From assembly GCF_003688555.1 (NCBI RefSeq), contig NZ_REFR01000016.1, forward strand, positions 62,001 through 126,000: a stretch of 64,000 nt of DNA. The letters run 5' to 3'. A model generated the notes under the pieces. The model was not told the origin of the DNA. It was given only the letters and a program-made list of their open reading frames with translations, and made no database searches. The stretch comes from Eilatimonas milleporae (lineage in GTDB: Bacteria; Pseudomonadota; Alphaproteobacteria; Sphingomonadales; Kordiimonadaceae). Within the stretch, counting starts at the first letter, position 1. Each line of letters begins with the position of its first letter. The translations under genes and the position numbers were made by a program. Positions 8,853 to 17,578 of this stretch are shown in pieces.

Positions 8853-9428
8853 ATGAGAGTCTTTCGCACCCTGATGACAGCAGCCCTGGCAACCGCCAGT
8901 ATCGCCGTTGCCGGTTTTTCCGGAGCCACTTACGCGCAGTCTAATGATGTTCCTATCAACGGTGTTCTGGTCAACGATGTTTTGGCACCCAATATTCTGG
9001 CTGGAAAAAGCCAGGTTCGTGTTCAGGCCATTTCAGTCGGCAACCGTCCCGTTGCCGTGATTGTCCAGCGCCGTGATGCCGTTTTGTTTTCCGACGGCCG
9101 TTTGACCGTTCGGCAAAACCGCGTGCTTTATCGTACGGCTCTGCCGGTCCGGGGGCCGGAGCTGGACGGTGAGGACCTTACCCGCGCCGTCGATTATGCA
9201 CGGGCCAGCAATACCGTACGTCTTGCCCTGAGCCAACCGATCGACAAAAGCGGCCTTCAAGCGCCTGTCATTCCTGTCCGGCAAAACTGGAACGACCGTG
9301 TTTTCGGCCTTGAACGCCAAGGGTTCAATGGTGTGGATGACCGTTACAATATGATACGGCCTGACACAGCAGCTGTCCGGACTGCTTTCCGTTTCAACCT
9401 CAACGACGTTGTCGGCAAGCTGAAATAA
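8853..9428 (+). CDS. Hypothetical exported protein
   Basis: 191 residues with a good ribosome binding site (AAGGAGG, 7 bases before ATG) and a clear signal peptide (MRVFRTLMTAALATA ... GATYAQS, cleavage near residue 29). The mature part is soluble, rich in valine, arginine and asparagine, with repeated short patterns such as INGVLVNDVLAPN and PVIPVRQNWNDRVF. I do not recognise a family. It stands alone between the peroxiredoxin gene and the convergent lptG, so context gives no function. Codon use looks native. Confidence 0.75.
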   Translation: MRVFRTLMTAALATASIAVAGFSGATYAQSNDVPINGVLVNDVLAPNILAGKSQVRVQAISVGNRPVAVIVQRRDAVLFSDGRLTVRQNRVLYRTALPVRGPELDGEDLTRAVDYARASNTVRLALSQPIDKSGLQAPVIPVRQNWNDRVFGLERQGFNGVDDRYNMIRPDTAAVRTAFRFNLNDVVGKLK

Positions 9429-9447
9429 AAGCGTGTGTTTAAGGGGT

Positions 9448-10599
9448 TCAGTCCAGCCGTATCAGGATACTTGTGCCGATCAGGCCATACAGGAGAAGGG
9501 ACCCATAAGCTGACAGCAGTGGCGGTATCACGCCCATTGTCCCCATGGCGACCATATAATTGTCCAGTACGAAGAAGCTGAACCCCAGTGCCATTCCCAG
9601 AATTACACGCCCGATGCGCGCCCCTCCCCTTGGCAGGCCAAAGGCGACAAAGGCAGCCAGAAGCGGCATGGTGGCCGATGACAGGGCCAGCGCAAATCGG
9701 TGATAAAGGCTGGTTTTCAGGGTGAAATTCTCAAGACCGGCAGCGTCCAGGATGCCTATGGCAAGATTTAAGGAGGCAATATCAGCCTGCTCCGGGCGGT
9801 CGATCTGGGCGAAAATATGGTCTATCGGCACACCGAAAGTCCACGGTTCGGTTTCAGCGGACAGCATGTCATGCGCATCGAGATCGAACCGGCGAATATT
9901 GTAAAGTGTCCATACCGACCCGTCGAAAAGCGCGAATTCAGCCGCCATACTGCGGTTAAGCAGGCCGTCAGTGCCTCTTTCATAAATATAGAGATCGTCC
10001 AGTAGAACCTGTCCCCCCATTCGGGTGGCCGTACGGGCCTCGACAATCTGGCGGTCATCCTGAAACCACAGATCCTGGCGCCCTTCGGGCGGAAGGCCTG
10101 TCGACAGGCTGTAGTCCTGTGACTGCCAGTATGCCAGGCGGGCCGATGCCTTGACGGTGACCTGATCGTGAAACACGGCATGGGCGGCCGATATGATCAG
10201 GGACACGCCCACCATCGGTGCGATGATCTGTCCGGGGGACAATCCGCTGGCCCGCATGATGGTAACCTCGCTGTGGACATTGAGGCTCGACAGGGTGAAA
10301 AGTCCGCCCAGAAGGGCTGCGAAGGGGGTGAACTGACTGATCAGTTCCGGACTGCGCCACAGGATATAGCGTATGAGGGAGGCGCGTGTGGCCCCATCCG
10401 CCGCCATGATGTCGTCAGACCTGTTCAGCATGTCCAGCATCTGCAGGATGACGACAAGAACAACCAGCATCAGGGCAAAACGACTGAGATAGGCCCGTGC
10501 CACATAATGGGCCAAAGCGCGCGAGGGGATTGTTCTGCGGCGCAGCCGGCGCAAGCGGCCCCCGACTGTGTCTCTTTTTATGGCGGAGGGTGTCGTCAT
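9448..10599 (-). CDS. lptG: LPS export permease subunit LptG
   Basis: 383 residues of the YjgP/YjgQ family. The N-terminal helices contain the typical ARAYLSRFALMLVVLVVILQMLD, then FAALLGGLFTLSSLNVHSE and TIMRASGLSPGQI, followed by a periplasmic beta-jellyroll of about 140 residues and a final trio of helices. With LptF and LptB it forms the inner-membrane ABC transporter that lifts lipopolysaccharide to the LptC-A-D bridge. Its ATG overlaps the lptF stop (ATGA at 10596-10599), giving translational coupling. The order lptF-lptG is usual. Confidence 0.93.
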   Translation of the reverse strand: MTTPSAIKRDTVGGRLRRLRRRTIPSRALAHYVARAYLSRFALMLVVLVVILQMLDMLNRSDDIMAADGATRASLIRYILWRSPELISQFTPFAALLGGLFTLSSLNVHSEVTIMRASGLSPGQIIAPMVGVSLIISAAHAVFHDQVTVKASARLAYWQSQDYSLSTGLPPEGRQDLWFQDDRQIVEARTATRMGGQVLLDDLYIYERGTDGLLNRSMAAEFALFDGSVWTLYNIRRFDLDAHDMLSAETEPWTFGVPIDHIFAQIDRPEQADIASLNLAIGILDAAGLENFTLKTSLYHRFALALSSATMPLLAAFVAFGLPRGGARIGRVILGMALGFSFFVLDNYMVAMGTMGVIPPLLSAYGSLLLYGLIGTSILIRLD

Positions 10600-11798
10600 G
10601 CGGGTGCCTTGCCGATGAGCCGTTTCAGTCTGTCCCCGGCAGTATGGCTGATCCGGGCAATCAGGGTTTCAAGCTGGCGGAGACCGCCGCGTCCCGGCTG
10701 TTCAGCCATCCGGTAAAAAAGACGCAGGGAAACCAGTAAAAAAACCGCATAAAGCGGCCACATGGCCACATACGGACTAAGACTGCCGCTTGAAACCGCG
10801 CTTTCGGCCCACTCTTCGAGCAGTTCGTGATAAATAATCACAAGGCCGAGGCCGAGTATGGGGCCAATGCTTGATGGCTGTCGGCGGTTGCTGACGCCGA
10901 CGGAGGCAGCCAGGAAAGGCAGTGCAAGAAAAGTAAGCGTGTGGATGATCCGGAAATGAAAGCTGGCGCGGTAGGAGTCATAATCGGCAATTGTCGCCTG
11001 TGTTTCCTGTGAGAGGATCGTGAGCAGTTCATCCATGGTGGCTTCGCGCTTTTCGCCGCCGCGTCCCCGAAACGCAGTAACATCCGGCAAATCCAGGGCG
11101 ATATCCTGCTGATCGAAATTTAGTACGCCGGGCAGGCGTTCGCCGGGCCGGACAACCATCTGCCTGCCCCTGAACAGGCGTAAGAGCAGAATATTCGGGT
11201 CGCTGCTGCGCACGAACCGGCCTTGACGGGCTGTAAAGGTCGAGCGATCGCCATCGGCATTTTCGTATACGACAAACAGATCGATCAGATCCTGTCCCTG
11301 ATTTTCCGTGCGCCCGATACGCAGTTTGACACCGTCCGCAACGTCGACGAATTTTCCCACCGGAACGCGCGCGCCCAGAAGGCCCGCCTGCAGTTCATAA
11401 CGCAGTTGGTGATAGGCATAGCGCGCATAGGGCTGGACATAGGCGAGCAACAGAAAATTTAGCAGCATCATTAAAAGGCTCAGCATCATCAACGGCCTGA
11501 TAAGGCGCCAGGGGCTGATACCGGTTGCCTGCATGCTGTCCAGTTCACTGCTCAGCGACAGACGGCGAAAAGCCAGAACCACTCCAAGGAATACACTGAG
11601 CGGCAGGGCAAGCGACAAATAGTGCGGCACCAGAAAAGCCAGCATTCGCCAAACCACATCGACCGGCCCGTTTTCGTGCAGCACGAAATCCAGGAGACGC
11701 AGCATTTGCTCCAGCAGCAGCAAGAGGGCGGCGACAAACAGGCTGACCGCAAGCGGTGTAAAGGCGGTGCGCAGGAGATATCGATCTAAAAAGGCCAT
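10596..11798 (-). CDS. lptF: LPS export permease subunit LptF
   Basis: 400 residues, YjgP/YjgQ family. It begins MAFLDRYLLRTAFTPLAVSLF, continues with LSLALPLSVFLGVVLAFRRLS and the conserved coupling-helix region ELDSMQATGISPWRLIRP, then the periplasmic jellyroll and C-terminal helices. It pairs with LptG in the LptB2FG extractor of lipopolysaccharide. It is the first gene of a two-gene operon read leftwards, 69 bases from the start of the next gene on the same strand. Confidence 0.93.
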   Translation of the reverse strand: MAFLDRYLLRTAFTPLAVSLFVAALLLLLEQMLRLLDFVLHENGPVDVVWRMLAFLVPHYLSLALPLSVFLGVVLAFRRLSLSSELDSMQATGISPWRLIRPLMMLSLLMMLLNFLLLAYVQPYARYAYHQLRYELQAGLLGARVPVGKFVDVADGVKLRIGRTENQGQDLIDLFVVYENADGDRSTFTARQGRFVRSSDPNILLLRLFRGRQMVVRPGERLPGVLNFDQQDIALDLPDVTAFRGRGGEKREATMDELLTILSQETQATIADYDSYRASFHFRIIHTLTFLALPFLAASVGVSNRRQPSSIGPILGLGLVIIYHELLEEWAESAVSSGSLSPYVAMWPLYAVFLLVSLRLFYRMAEQPGRGGLRQLETLIARISHTAGDRLKRLIGKAPA

Positions 11799-11867
11799 GA
11801 TAATGGTGGCGTTCCTAATGCTGGCCGTCGGTGATCATAGCCTTTTTCGGTAGGTTTCAGTATCAGT

Positions 11868-12851
11868 TCAAGTTCCTTTTGCGGGTACGACCCGTCCGCC
11901 CTTGGGCGGCTTGATCGGGGCCGGCATGAACTGGCGGAAAGATGTGAGGCCGTAAATTGCCACATTCAATATTTGCGATAGGGCACCTGCTGCCAGAAAC
12001 ATACCGGCGACTGTCGCTTCCGGAGCCTCGAGATATCCGGACAGAGACAGACCAAGTCCGAGATACATAAGGTCCGTGTTGGGCAGGAACGGGACCCGTG
12101 TCAGGACGAGCTGGGCCGTCAGGAACATCAACCATGTCTCGAACGGAACCTGCGGCAGGACGACGGCCCACATGGCAGTCTGCAGAACTAGCATCAGAAT
12201 CAGGCGAACCATATGGATCGCGAAAACTTGTAGCGCCAGCCGACCGGGCAGGGCGATGATGCTTTTCCGGAAGCGCAGTATCATTGGCACCAGGATCAGG
12301 CCGACCAGGGCCGCGACAATGAAATATGCCTCGAAATCGGGATCGGCCTCCAAAAGGACTGCCAGTTGGCCCGTGACCAGGAAAACGCCAAGAAGCAGTA
12401 CCGTAAAGGTATTGGAGGCAAGACCGGACAGGATGGTGCTGTCCTTTACGGTCGAGAGGATTTTACGGTTGTCGAGCGGAATGGCCTTGCGGGCCCACAT
12501 GGCAAGATAGGCTTCGCCCGAATAGCTTAGAACAGCATAATTATAAACCCGTTTTCGCAGGAAGACGCCCAGACGGGATGTAAGATTTTCCCCCCAGATC
12601 AGTTTGTAGACGAACAGTTCGGCGATCGGGATGGCAAAAAACCAACCCAGAAAAAAGATATAGTACCAAGGGGTTGTCGGCAGTGCATCGGCCACGTCCG
12701 ACCAGCCGATATCACTAAGGCGGCCGGCAAGGAAGACCACGACCGCAGTCACGAAAGTCACTTGCAAAACCCTGAGGGCAATCATCAGGCTGCGCTTTTC
12801 GCGCAGCCGGTCAAGCATGTCCTGAAGGTCATTCCGTTTTAAGAAAAGCAC
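11868..12851 (-). CDS. Multi-pass membrane protein, LPG-synthase-TM/flippase-like
   Basis: 327 residues with about eight hydrophobic segments and a basic, proline-rich C-terminus (PIKPPKGGRVVPAKGT). The pattern of long helices with loops such as YNYAVLSYSGEAYLAMWARK resembles the lysylphosphatidylglycerol synthase/UPF0104 transmembrane family, whose members move or modify lipids; this is a weak assignment. The start used is GTG at 12851; an ATG at 12818 behind AGGAC is an alternative. It lies between the lptFG pair and a GT4 glycosyltransferase on the same strand, which fits an envelope role. Confidence 0.65.
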   Translation of the reverse strand: MLFLKRNDLQDMLDRLREKRSLMIALRVLQVTFVTAVVVFLAGRLSDIGWSDVADALPTTPWYYIFFLGWFFAIPIAELFVYKLIWGENLTSRLGVFLRKRVYNYAVLSYSGEAYLAMWARKAIPLDNRKILSTVKDSTILSGLASNTFTVLLLGVFLVTGQLAVLLEADPDFEAYFIVAALVGLILVPMILRFRKSIIALPGRLALQVFAIHMVRLILMLVLQTAMWAVVLPQVPFETWLMFLTAQLVLTRVPFLPNTDLMYLGLGLSLSGYLEAPEATVAGMFLAAGALSQILNVAIYGLTSFRQFMPAPIKPPKGGRVVPAKGT

Positions 12852-12908
12852 AGGTGGTGGGTATCCATGTATTCAGGCCGTACTGTCCGACCGTTTCTTG
12901 TTAAATGT

Positions 12909-12938
12909 AGAGCCGGTGCATTTGCCCGGCTCTTTTTT
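12909..12938 (+). terminator. Hairpin with T-run, no obvious upstream gene on its strand
   Basis: AGAGCCGG at 12909-12916 pairs perfectly with CCGGCTCT at 12926-12933 around a 9-base loop, and six Ts follow on the plus strand. On the minus strand, where the flanking genes lie, the downstream tract is only TACATTT. The shape is that of an intrinsic terminator for plus-strand transcription, or a weak bidirectional one closing the glycosyltransferase transcript. Confidence 0.6.
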
Positions 12939-13003
12939 ATCCACAAGGGTGACAGGGATCGCGTTTTCAGCAAATCGTATCGCGGTTCCGGTGATTTCGG
13001 GTT

Positions 13004-14221
13004 TCAATTGGCGATGGTTGTCCTGCCAAAACGGTTGGCAGAAGACCAGATGCGTTCGGCGCTGTTATAGGTGTCCAGGACTTCGATATACTGGCTGAGA
13101 AGCGTTGAAAGAACGGCATTCCAGGTAAAGGCCCGGCTTCGTGCATGGCTCTCCGCCGCCATGCGCCCATGCAGCTCCCTGTTTTCGATCAGAAGCCGCA
13201 GGCGATCGGAAAAGGCGTCAATATCGCCGGCAGGAACCAGAAAGCCGGATTCGCCATCTTTGACCAGCGTGCGACTGCCCGTGGCATCTGCGCACACGGA
13301 TGGAACCCGCGATGCCATGGCCTCCAACGTTACATTGCCGAACGTTTCCGTAATGCTTGCATTGAAGAAGATATCGGAACTTGCATAGGCACGGGCCAGA
13401 TTTTCACCGCTTAGAAAACCTGTAAAGACGGCATCGGGCAGGCGTTCCATAAAACGCGCGCTTTCAGGCCCATCTCCAACCACAAGGGCTTTGTGCCGTA
13501 CCCCTTGCTGCGTCAGCCGGTCCAGTGCATCGGCGAAGACGCCCAGACCTTTTTCCAAAACAAGACGTCCGACAAAGGTGATGACCCTGTCCTCATCGTC
13601 AATGCCGTTCGCCCGCCGCCATTCCATATCGCGCCGTTGCGGATTGAAAAGATCGGTATCGACACCCCGGCTCCAAATCCGCAGATCGCGGGCCATGTCC
13701 TGCTCTCTCAGAACATCGACCATTGATTCCGATGGGACATAGACATGTTCGCAGCGGTGATAGAAGCGCCGCATGTAATCGGTGACATGCTTTTCAAGCC
13801 ACTGCATGCCGTAATAACGGGGATAGGTATCAAACCGGGTGTGAAAGCTGGCAACGGCGGGTATGCCGCGTTTGCAGGCCCAGTGTAACGCCGACCGACC
13901 AAGAAGGTCGGGTGCCGACAGATGAATGAGCGTTGGTTTGAAGGCTTCCAGTTTTTTGCGGGCCGCGCGTGGCAGACCGAGGGCCAGGCGATATTCACCA
14001 CGTCCCGGCAAGGGCAGGGACGGCACAGACACCAGAGTGCCATTATGCTGGAAAGCCGGTTTTTTGACCGTCGGCGCGAAGACCAGAACCTCAACACCCT
14101 GATTTTCCAGGAAGGCTACAAGCTTGTTCAATGCCCGGACAGGCCCGTCCATGACATAGTTATAGTTTCCGGAAAAAAGCGCTACACGGTGCAAGCCGCT
14201 AGCCTGAATGTCGAAAGGCAT
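13004..14221 (-). CDS. Glycosyltransferase family 4 (alpha-mannosyltransferase-like)
   Basis: 405 residues from the ATG at 14221, which has GAGGTGG 6 bases upstream; a longer frame to 14281 adds 20 unlikely residues. The N-terminal Rossmann half starts HRVALFSGNYNYVMDGPVRAL, and the donor-binding half contains VITFVGRLVLEKGL and the EX7E motif in ETFGNVTLEAMASRVPSV. The pattern resembles GDP-mannose-dependent mannosyltransferases of the MgtA/PimB group. It probably adds a sugar to a lipid or polysaccharide at the cytoplasmic face of the membrane. It is followed leftward by a membrane protein gene after 152 bases. Confidence 0.9.
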   Translation of the reverse strand: MPFDIQASGLHRVALFSGNYNYVMDGPVRALNKLVAFLENQGVEVLVFAPTVKKPAFQHNGTLVSVPSLPLPGRGEYRLALGLPRAARKKLEAFKPTLIHLSAPDLLGRSALHWACKRGIPAVASFHTRFDTYPRYYGMQWLEKHVTDYMRRFYHRCEHVYVPSESMVDVLREQDMARDLRIWSRGVDTDLFNPQRRDMEWRRANGIDDEDRVITFVGRLVLEKGLGVFADALDRLTQQGVRHKALVVGDGPESARFMERLPDAVFTGFLSGENLARAYASSDIFFNASITETFGNVTLEAMASRVPSVCADATGSRTLVKDGESGFLVPAGDIDAFSDRLRLLIENRELHGRMAAESHARSRAFTWNAVLSTLLSQYIEVLDTYNSAERIWSSANRFGRTTIAN

Positions 14222-14597
14222 CTTCCACCTCGGTCCACACATCGGGTGGCGGAGCCGCCCGTTTATCCCCCCTGAGGCCACAGGATAACAATCTTTTGGG
14301 ACAGGTTTTAGACTGTCCTCTGAATCCTATCCGGACGACCATTTTATCATATCGGTTCCGTGAATGTTCGCGACCGGGTGCCGCATCCGTATCAAAGAGC
14401 CATCTCAATAGCCACGGCACATTCCCGGACATACGCCATTTTGCATGCGTCCGATCTTGTTACCAGTATATGCTGTTTTTTGAAAATCAAATCACCTTAT
14501 TACGGATTTTCCCCATGCCGGGGTGGTGTGGCCCCCTTGGTCGGGATGCGGGACGCATTCTTACGCACTGTCCACTGGCTGGACGTTTCGTCGATTT
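14222..14597. other. Gene-free interval upstream of the GT4 gene
   Basis: 376 bases between the start of the glycosyltransferase gene and the end of the PAS gene, both on the minus strand. A short inverted repeat, GGACAG (14299-14304) and CTGTCC (14313-14318), lies about 80-100 bases upstream of the GT4 start and could be an operator. No convincing coding frame or terminator was seen. Confidence 0.5.
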
Positions 14598-15197
14598 TTA
14601 TTGGTTTTCGTCCGGTAAGCCAAAGCCGATGTCGATAAAACCGGCTTCCACAATTGTGTGGTGTTCAATAATTGGCGGATCCTCGATCATAGGATCATAA
14701 TGCCCTTCGCCGAACTGATAGGCGCTCACATAAAAACGCACCTCGCCGCCGCGGTCTGTCAGTGGAAGAAGAAGAGCCTTGAGAGCCATCATTTTGCCGC
14801 CTCGGCGGGCCAGGTCTTCGAATATGTAAAAGCCACAGGGCTGCTGGCGGATTGAACGGTAAACAAAATCAATGCTGGTGCGTTGGGCCGGTGGTGTCAG
14901 GTCAAGAACCGGCCGGCCCGTCAGCGGTACGCCCATCATATCATCGACGCGCGTCCCGCTGAGGCGTATGCGCACAACACCATCCTGCTCGACCTCGCAA
15001 ATTATAAGACCGGGCAACGCTTCTTTCAGGGCGCGCATGCTCAGCGCGGCTTTTGCAGGCACAGCCCCGCCGGCGGTTGTCTGCAGGGCGTGCCAGTGAT
15101 CCCATAAGATCGCGGCCATTCCCTCCGGGCGGTAGGAATCGGCGCTTAAATTCTGCCGGCCTCTCAGGGGCCTCATGACTTGTCCGTGATTGTCCAT
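14598..15197 (-). CDS. PAS-fold protein (PAS_5 / DUF1481-like group of alphaproteobacteria)
   Basis: 199 residues from the ATG at 15197; a TTG two codons upstream is less likely. The core (LPGLIICEVEQDGVVRIRLSG, then TGRPVLDLTPPAQR and MMALKALLLPLTDRGG) matches the PAS_5 type common in Alphaproteobacteria, where a single PAS domain stands without an output domain. Such proteins are presumed sensors or cyclic-di-GMP-linked regulators, but ligands are unknown. Naming the family precisely would need a profile search. It is a single gene. Confidence 0.75.
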   Translation of the reverse strand: MDNHGQVMRPLRGRQNLSADSYRPEGMAAILWDHWHALQTTAGGAVPAKAALSMRALKEALPGLIICEVEQDGVVRIRLSGTRVDDMMGVPLTGRPVLDLTPPAQRTSIDFVYRSIRQQPCGFYIFEDLARRGGKMMALKALLLPLTDRGGEVRFYVSAYQFGEGHYDPMIEDPPIIEHHTIVEAGFIDIGFGLPDENQ

Positions 15198-15533
15198 ACT
15201 CAATTTTAGTGCGTGTCCATATATTACGCCAGTAGGAACACGACGCCGGTAGAAAAGTCCGGGCCGGTTTTATCGGTATGGCGATTGCCTGCCGGTGTCA
15301 TTGCTGAAGTGATTTATCCTGAGTGGACATGCTCTGGATCTGGCGGGCCTGCCCTAAATTGAGTCTGCCCTAAATTGAGAATGAGATGCAGATTCTTCTT
15401 GACCGGCAGAAATGACTTCGGCATAGATAATTAAGAATAGTTCGCACTATTATATGTGCGGTACTGTCATGGCAGGCATATGTCATTTTTCTGGACAAAC
15501 ATGCCGATAGTAGAAAGCGCAAAGACCTGACCA
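15198..15533. other. Upstream region of bfd with a tandem 16-base repeat
   Basis: This 336-base interval separates the divergent PAS and bfd genes. It holds a tandem duplication, CTGCCCTAAATTGAG at 15349-15363 and again at 15365-15379, and a related inverted sequence (ACTCAATTTTAG) at about 15198-15209. Nearer to bfd, AATTAAGAAT at 15429-15438 resembles an element upstream of bfr. No coding frame was seen. Confidence 0.6.
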
Positions 15534-15752
15534 ATGTATATCTGCATGTGTAACGGATACACGGACAAGGATATTGCTGCGGCGGTCAACACCGGCGGTG
15601 CCGCGACAGCCGAAGATGCCTACGCCGCATTGGGGAACGGATTTTGCTGCGGCGCCTGCCGTGATTGTGCCGAGGACCTTGTTGCCGACCTGACAGAGAC
15701 ATCAACCGGCAATCCGGTTGCCGCCAGGACCGTCCTGCTGGCGGCGGAATAA
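15534..15752 (+). CDS. bfd: Bacterioferritin-associated ferredoxin
   Basis: 72 residues. The [2Fe-2S] ligands show as C4-x-C6 (YICMCNG) and a C-terminal C-x2-C pair in GFCCGACRDC, the Bfd pattern. Bfd donates electrons to bacterioferritin so that stored ferric iron can be released. The bacterioferritin gene lies 164 bases away on the opposite strand, tail to tail, supporting the role. A hairpin at 15817-15840 separates the two. Iron-dependent regulation is likely from the shared upstream motif, but this is inference. Confidence 0.93.
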   Translation: MYICMCNGYTDKDIAAAVNTGGAATAEDAYAALGNGFCCGACRDCAEDLVADLTETSTGNPVAARTVLLAAE

Positions 15753-15816
15753 TTTACAATCCAGCCCCATTGGGTATCGTCATCATGGGGGGTATCGCCG
15801 TCATCGACTTTGATAC

Positions 15817-15840
15817 AAGGACAGGGAAAACCCTGTCCTT
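15817..15840 (+). terminator. Hairpin between convergent bfd and bfr
   Basis: A perfect 10-base stem, AAGGACAGGG (15817-15826) with CCCTGTCCTT (15831-15840), closes on a four-base AAAA loop. The tail is only moderately T-rich (TTTGGCATTT), but the location between two convergent genes suits a bidirectional terminator. Confidence 0.7.
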
Positions 15841-15916
15841 TGGCATTTAGAGGCGATTTTTCGGCCATCTTTGGAGGATACCCGTTCGGTGCCGTGCCTC
15901 GTATCCGTGTTTGAGA

Positions 15917-16405
15917 TCAGTCGTCGCTCTCGCCAGCGCTGCTGCTCTGCAATTGTATATAATTTTGCAAGCCCATGCGCTCAATCATGTCCAGTTGCGT
16001 TTCCAGAAAATCCACATGGTCCTCTTCGGAGGTCAGGATGGAATCCAGAAGCTGACGGGTCGCATAGTCCCTGATCTCTTCACAGTAAGCGATCGCAGCG
16101 ACAAGGTCCTTATGATTGTTGTGCTCCATTTTCAGGTCGCACTCTATGATTTCCTTTACATCCTCGCCGATCAGCAGCTTGCCCAGGTCTTGCAGGTTGG
16201 GCAGCCCGTTTAAAAATAGGATGCGTTCGATCAATGCATCGGCATGTTTCATTTCGTCGATGGATTCTTCATACTCATAAGCGCCAAGCTTGCTGACGCC
16301 CCAGTCCTTCAGCATGCGGGCATGCAGAAAATACTGATTGATCGCGGTCAGTTCGTTTTTCAGGATCGCGTTCAAATGGCGAATAACGCCTGCGTCACCT
16401 TTCAT
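15917..16405 (-). CDS. bfr: Bacterioferritin
   Basis: 162 residues from the ATG at 16405, chosen because AGGGAGAA precedes it and because family members begin MKGD. A longer frame to 16426 is not needed. The ferroxidase ligands are visible: E18-type glutamate in [10 protein letters not shown], the E-x2-H pair in [12 protein letters not shown], and EEDHVDFLE near the C-terminus. A haem-ligand methionine lies in ESIDEMKH. It stores iron as ferric mineral in a 24-mer shell. Two copies of ATTCTTAAAT lie in its upstream region. Confidence 0.95.
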   Translation of the reverse strand: MKGDAGVIRHLNAILKNELTAINQYFLHARMLKDWGVSKLGAYEYEESIDEMKHADALIERILFLNGLPNLQDLGKLLIGEDVKEIIECDLKMEHNNHKDLVAAIAYCEEIRDYATRQLLDSILTSEEDHVDFLETQLDMIERMGLQNYIQLQSSSAGESDD

Positions 16406-16446
16406 CTTATTTCTCCCTTTCGTCATGTATTCGTAAATTAAGTCTA

Positions 16447-16567
16447 ATTCTTAAATGCAATGGCTTGAACAAATCTGGCTATGCAGAATACTCTTTACAT
16501 AGTGTTTCGAATATACGCAAAATAATACTTCTTGGATTTACATTGAAATCCGTTATCATTCTTAAAT
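16447..16567. promoter_or_regulatory. Two identical decamers upstream of bfr, a near-copy upstream of bfd
   Basis: ATTCTTAAAT occurs at 16447-16456 and again at 16558-16567. The reverse complement with one mismatch (AATTAAGAAT) is found 96 bases upstream of bfd at 15429-15438. Their presence in front of both members of an iron-storage pair suggests a binding site for a common iron-responsive regulator. The sequence is AT-rich, so chance cannot be excluded. Confidence 0.35.
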
Positions 16568-16657
16568 AATCCGAAGAAAATTTCTGAAATTCTAGGCGGT
16601 TTTTATTCCGTACATGGTGCAGGCACTGACTATGGATGGGGGCGTTTTGGCGTCACC

Positions 16658-17578
16658 TTAAAATCCGTCGACCAGAAAGCCGTCCCGGATCAGTCTGTTG
16701 AGATGCTCGCTATCATGGGACGGAATGATCCTCAGTCGTGGTTCTGCAAGATACAGTGTGTTGAGGCTCCGCAATTGCGCGGCGACAGCTGATCTGTCCT
16801 CCGGCGGTTCCATGATGACATTTTGCATCAGTCGGGGACGGTGGCGCACGTCCCTGATGCCGTCGATGCTAAAAGTGATATCGCCGATGAAAAGCACTTC
16901 CTCACCGTCCGCAAGGCGGACATAGATAATTTGGCTGCCCGGTGTATGACCCGGTGCCGCCATAACCACCACACCGGGGGCAATTTTTGTCGGGGCGCTG
17001 TTGTCGAGAGCTTTCGGGCTGCTTCCGTTCCAAAAGGGACCGGGTTTGCCGGCAAGCGCCGGAAGAGCGGCTATCTGCGATGGGCTCAACACCGACTTGC
17101 GGATCAGACTGGACAGCCGGTCGCTATGGGCAAGACCGCCCATATGGTCCCAGTGCTCATGGGTCAGGACAATGATGTCGGCTTCGTCCATCATCCGTGC
17201 CACGCGATTTTGTGCCGGTGCGTCATAAACAGGGCTGGTTCCCGGCTGTTTTTTTGCCGCCAGATCCTCAGGCATGCCGGTATCGACCAGAATGCGTCCA
17301 GACGGCCCGCTGACCAAAAAAGCCGTTCGGGCCATGCTGAAATGGCCAAGCCCTTTTCCGGCGATGGCAAGGCCGAGCGGAATATGATCGCGTCCGACAA
17401 CTTCTACCGCGACGGTTGTTGGCAGTTGGTCCCCGTCCTGAGCGGTCAGGGCGCGCATTTCACGTATTGGCAGGCGGAAATCCGTCGTGCGGCTTACGCG
17501 CCCGTCACCGATATAATAAAAATAGCCTGCGGCAACAATGACGCTCAAAAGAACAGCGGCACGCAATATGGCTGTCAC
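16658..17578 (-). CDS. Exported metallo-beta-lactamase-fold hydrolase (AHL-lactonase-like pattern)
   Basis: 306 residues from a GTG at 17578 with CGGAGAT upstream. This start gives a signal anchor (AILRAAVLLSVIVAAGYFYYIG); the longer frame to 17809 would add a non-hydrophobic stretch with no signal. The zinc motif is LTHEHWDHMGGL, preceded by ILVDTGMPEDL, and followed by AAPGHTPGSQIIY and LFIGDITFSIDG. This pattern is shared by N-acyl-homoserine lactonases and related MBL hydrolases. The substrate is unknown. It is transcribed away from trhO. Confidence 0.85.
   Translation of the reverse strand: MTAILRAAVLLSVIVAAGYFYYIGDGRVSRTTDFRLPIREMRALTAQDGDQLPTTVAVEVVGRDHIPLGLAIAGKGLGHFSMARTAFLVSGPSGRILVDTGMPEDLAAKKQPGTSPVYDAPAQNRVARMMDEADIIVLTHEHWDHMGGLAHSDRLSSLIRKSVLSPSQIAALPALAGKPGPFWNGSSPKALDNSAPTKIAPGVVVMAAPGHTPGSQIIYVRLADGEEVLFIGDITFSIDGIRDVRHRPRLMQNVIMEPPEDRSAVAAQLRSLNTLYLAEPRLRIIPSHDSEHLNRLIRDGFLVDGF

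Noticed and set aside
8693-8929. Minus-strand small frame of 78 codons
   Set aside because: It overlaps the start and signal peptide of the exported protein gene at 8853 and has no ribosome binding site.
14296-14700. Plus-strand frame of 134 codons
   Set aside because: It runs into the antisense of the PAS gene, and no conserved features are visible.
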